From Buttiauxella massiliensis (GTDB lineage Bacteria > Pseudomonadota > Gammaproteobacteria > Enterobacterales > Enterobacteriaceae), in contig NZ_LR722651.1 of the NCBI RefSeq assembly GCF_902500225.1, forward strand, positions 310,001 to 374,000: a DNA stretch of 64,000 nt. Direction: 5' to 3'. Below are positions 61,195 through 64,000 of this stretch, in pieces. Under the pieces are notes generated by a model. The model did not search any database, was not told the DNA's origin, and saw only the letters and a list, made by a program, of their open reading frames with translations. Position 1 is the stretch's first letter. Every line of letters begins with the position of its first letter. The position numbers were made by a program, and so were the translations under genes.

Positions 61195-64000
<2,806 letters not shown>

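Overview
The window is chromosomal DNA of a member of the Enterobacteriaceae. Almost every gene has a recognisable Escherichia coli counterpart of near-identical length, and gene order follows two E. coli blocks. Positions 1-37412 match the yhjH(pdeH)-kdgK-yhjJ-dctA-pdeK-bcs-dpp-proK-eptB-yhjX-yhjY-tag-yiaC-bisC-yiaD block. Positions 39271-64000 match the emrD-(glv/agl)-yidP-yidE-ibpBA-yidQ-yidR-yidA-yidB-gyrB-recF block. In E. coli K-12 these blocks are more than 100 kb apart, so the window spans a synteny junction at about 37.4-39.3 kb. I cannot name genus or species from sequence alone; a Buttiauxella/Kluyvera/Enterobacter-type organism is plausible.

Layout. 1-6.7 kb: c-di-GMP phosphodiesterase pdeH with a flagellar sigma-28 promoter, KDG kinase, an inactive M16 protein, the C4-dicarboxylate carrier dctA, and pdeK lacking its GGDEF domain. 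6.8-21 kb: a complete cellulose locus made of divergent bcsRQABZC and bcsEFG, whose products synthesise, export, trim and phosphoethanolamine-modify cellulose; an ERIC repeat lies between the two arms. 21-21.7 kb: gene debris, including a nonsense-broken ribbon-helix-helix gene. 21.7-27.3 kb: dppABCDF dipeptide importer. 28-28.4 kb: tRNA-Pro(UGG) plus a 23-bp duplicated tRNA 3' end, each copy followed by a terminator. 28.4-37.4 kb: eptB, an HD-domain alarmone-hydrolase-like gene, yhjX with a YpdB-type operator, yhjY, tag-yiaC, bisC, yiaD.

37.4-39.0 kb: three small envelope genes at the junction. 39.3-46.9 kb: emrD, a polar amino-acid ABC importer with possible ARG boxes, and the D-serine locus dsdC/dsdXA. 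47-50.9 kb: alpha-glucoside PTS and 6-phospho-alpha-glucosidase with a divergent GntR regulator (yidP). 51-52.8 kb: a short AT-rich islet between yidP and yidE encoding an HNH nuclease and a pentapeptide-like protein; this is the best candidate here for an undescribed module. 53-59.5 kb: yidE, ibpBA with ROSE-type RNA thermometers, yidQ, yidR, yidA, yidB. 59.6-60.8 kb: an orphan fimbrial adhesin broken by one in-frame TAA. 61.2-64 kb: gyrB and the 3' part of recF.

Most of the window is ordinary core genome. The departures from the E. coli pattern are the pdeK domain loss, the tRNA-Pro identity change, the HNH/pentapeptide islet, the broken adhesin and the junction itself.
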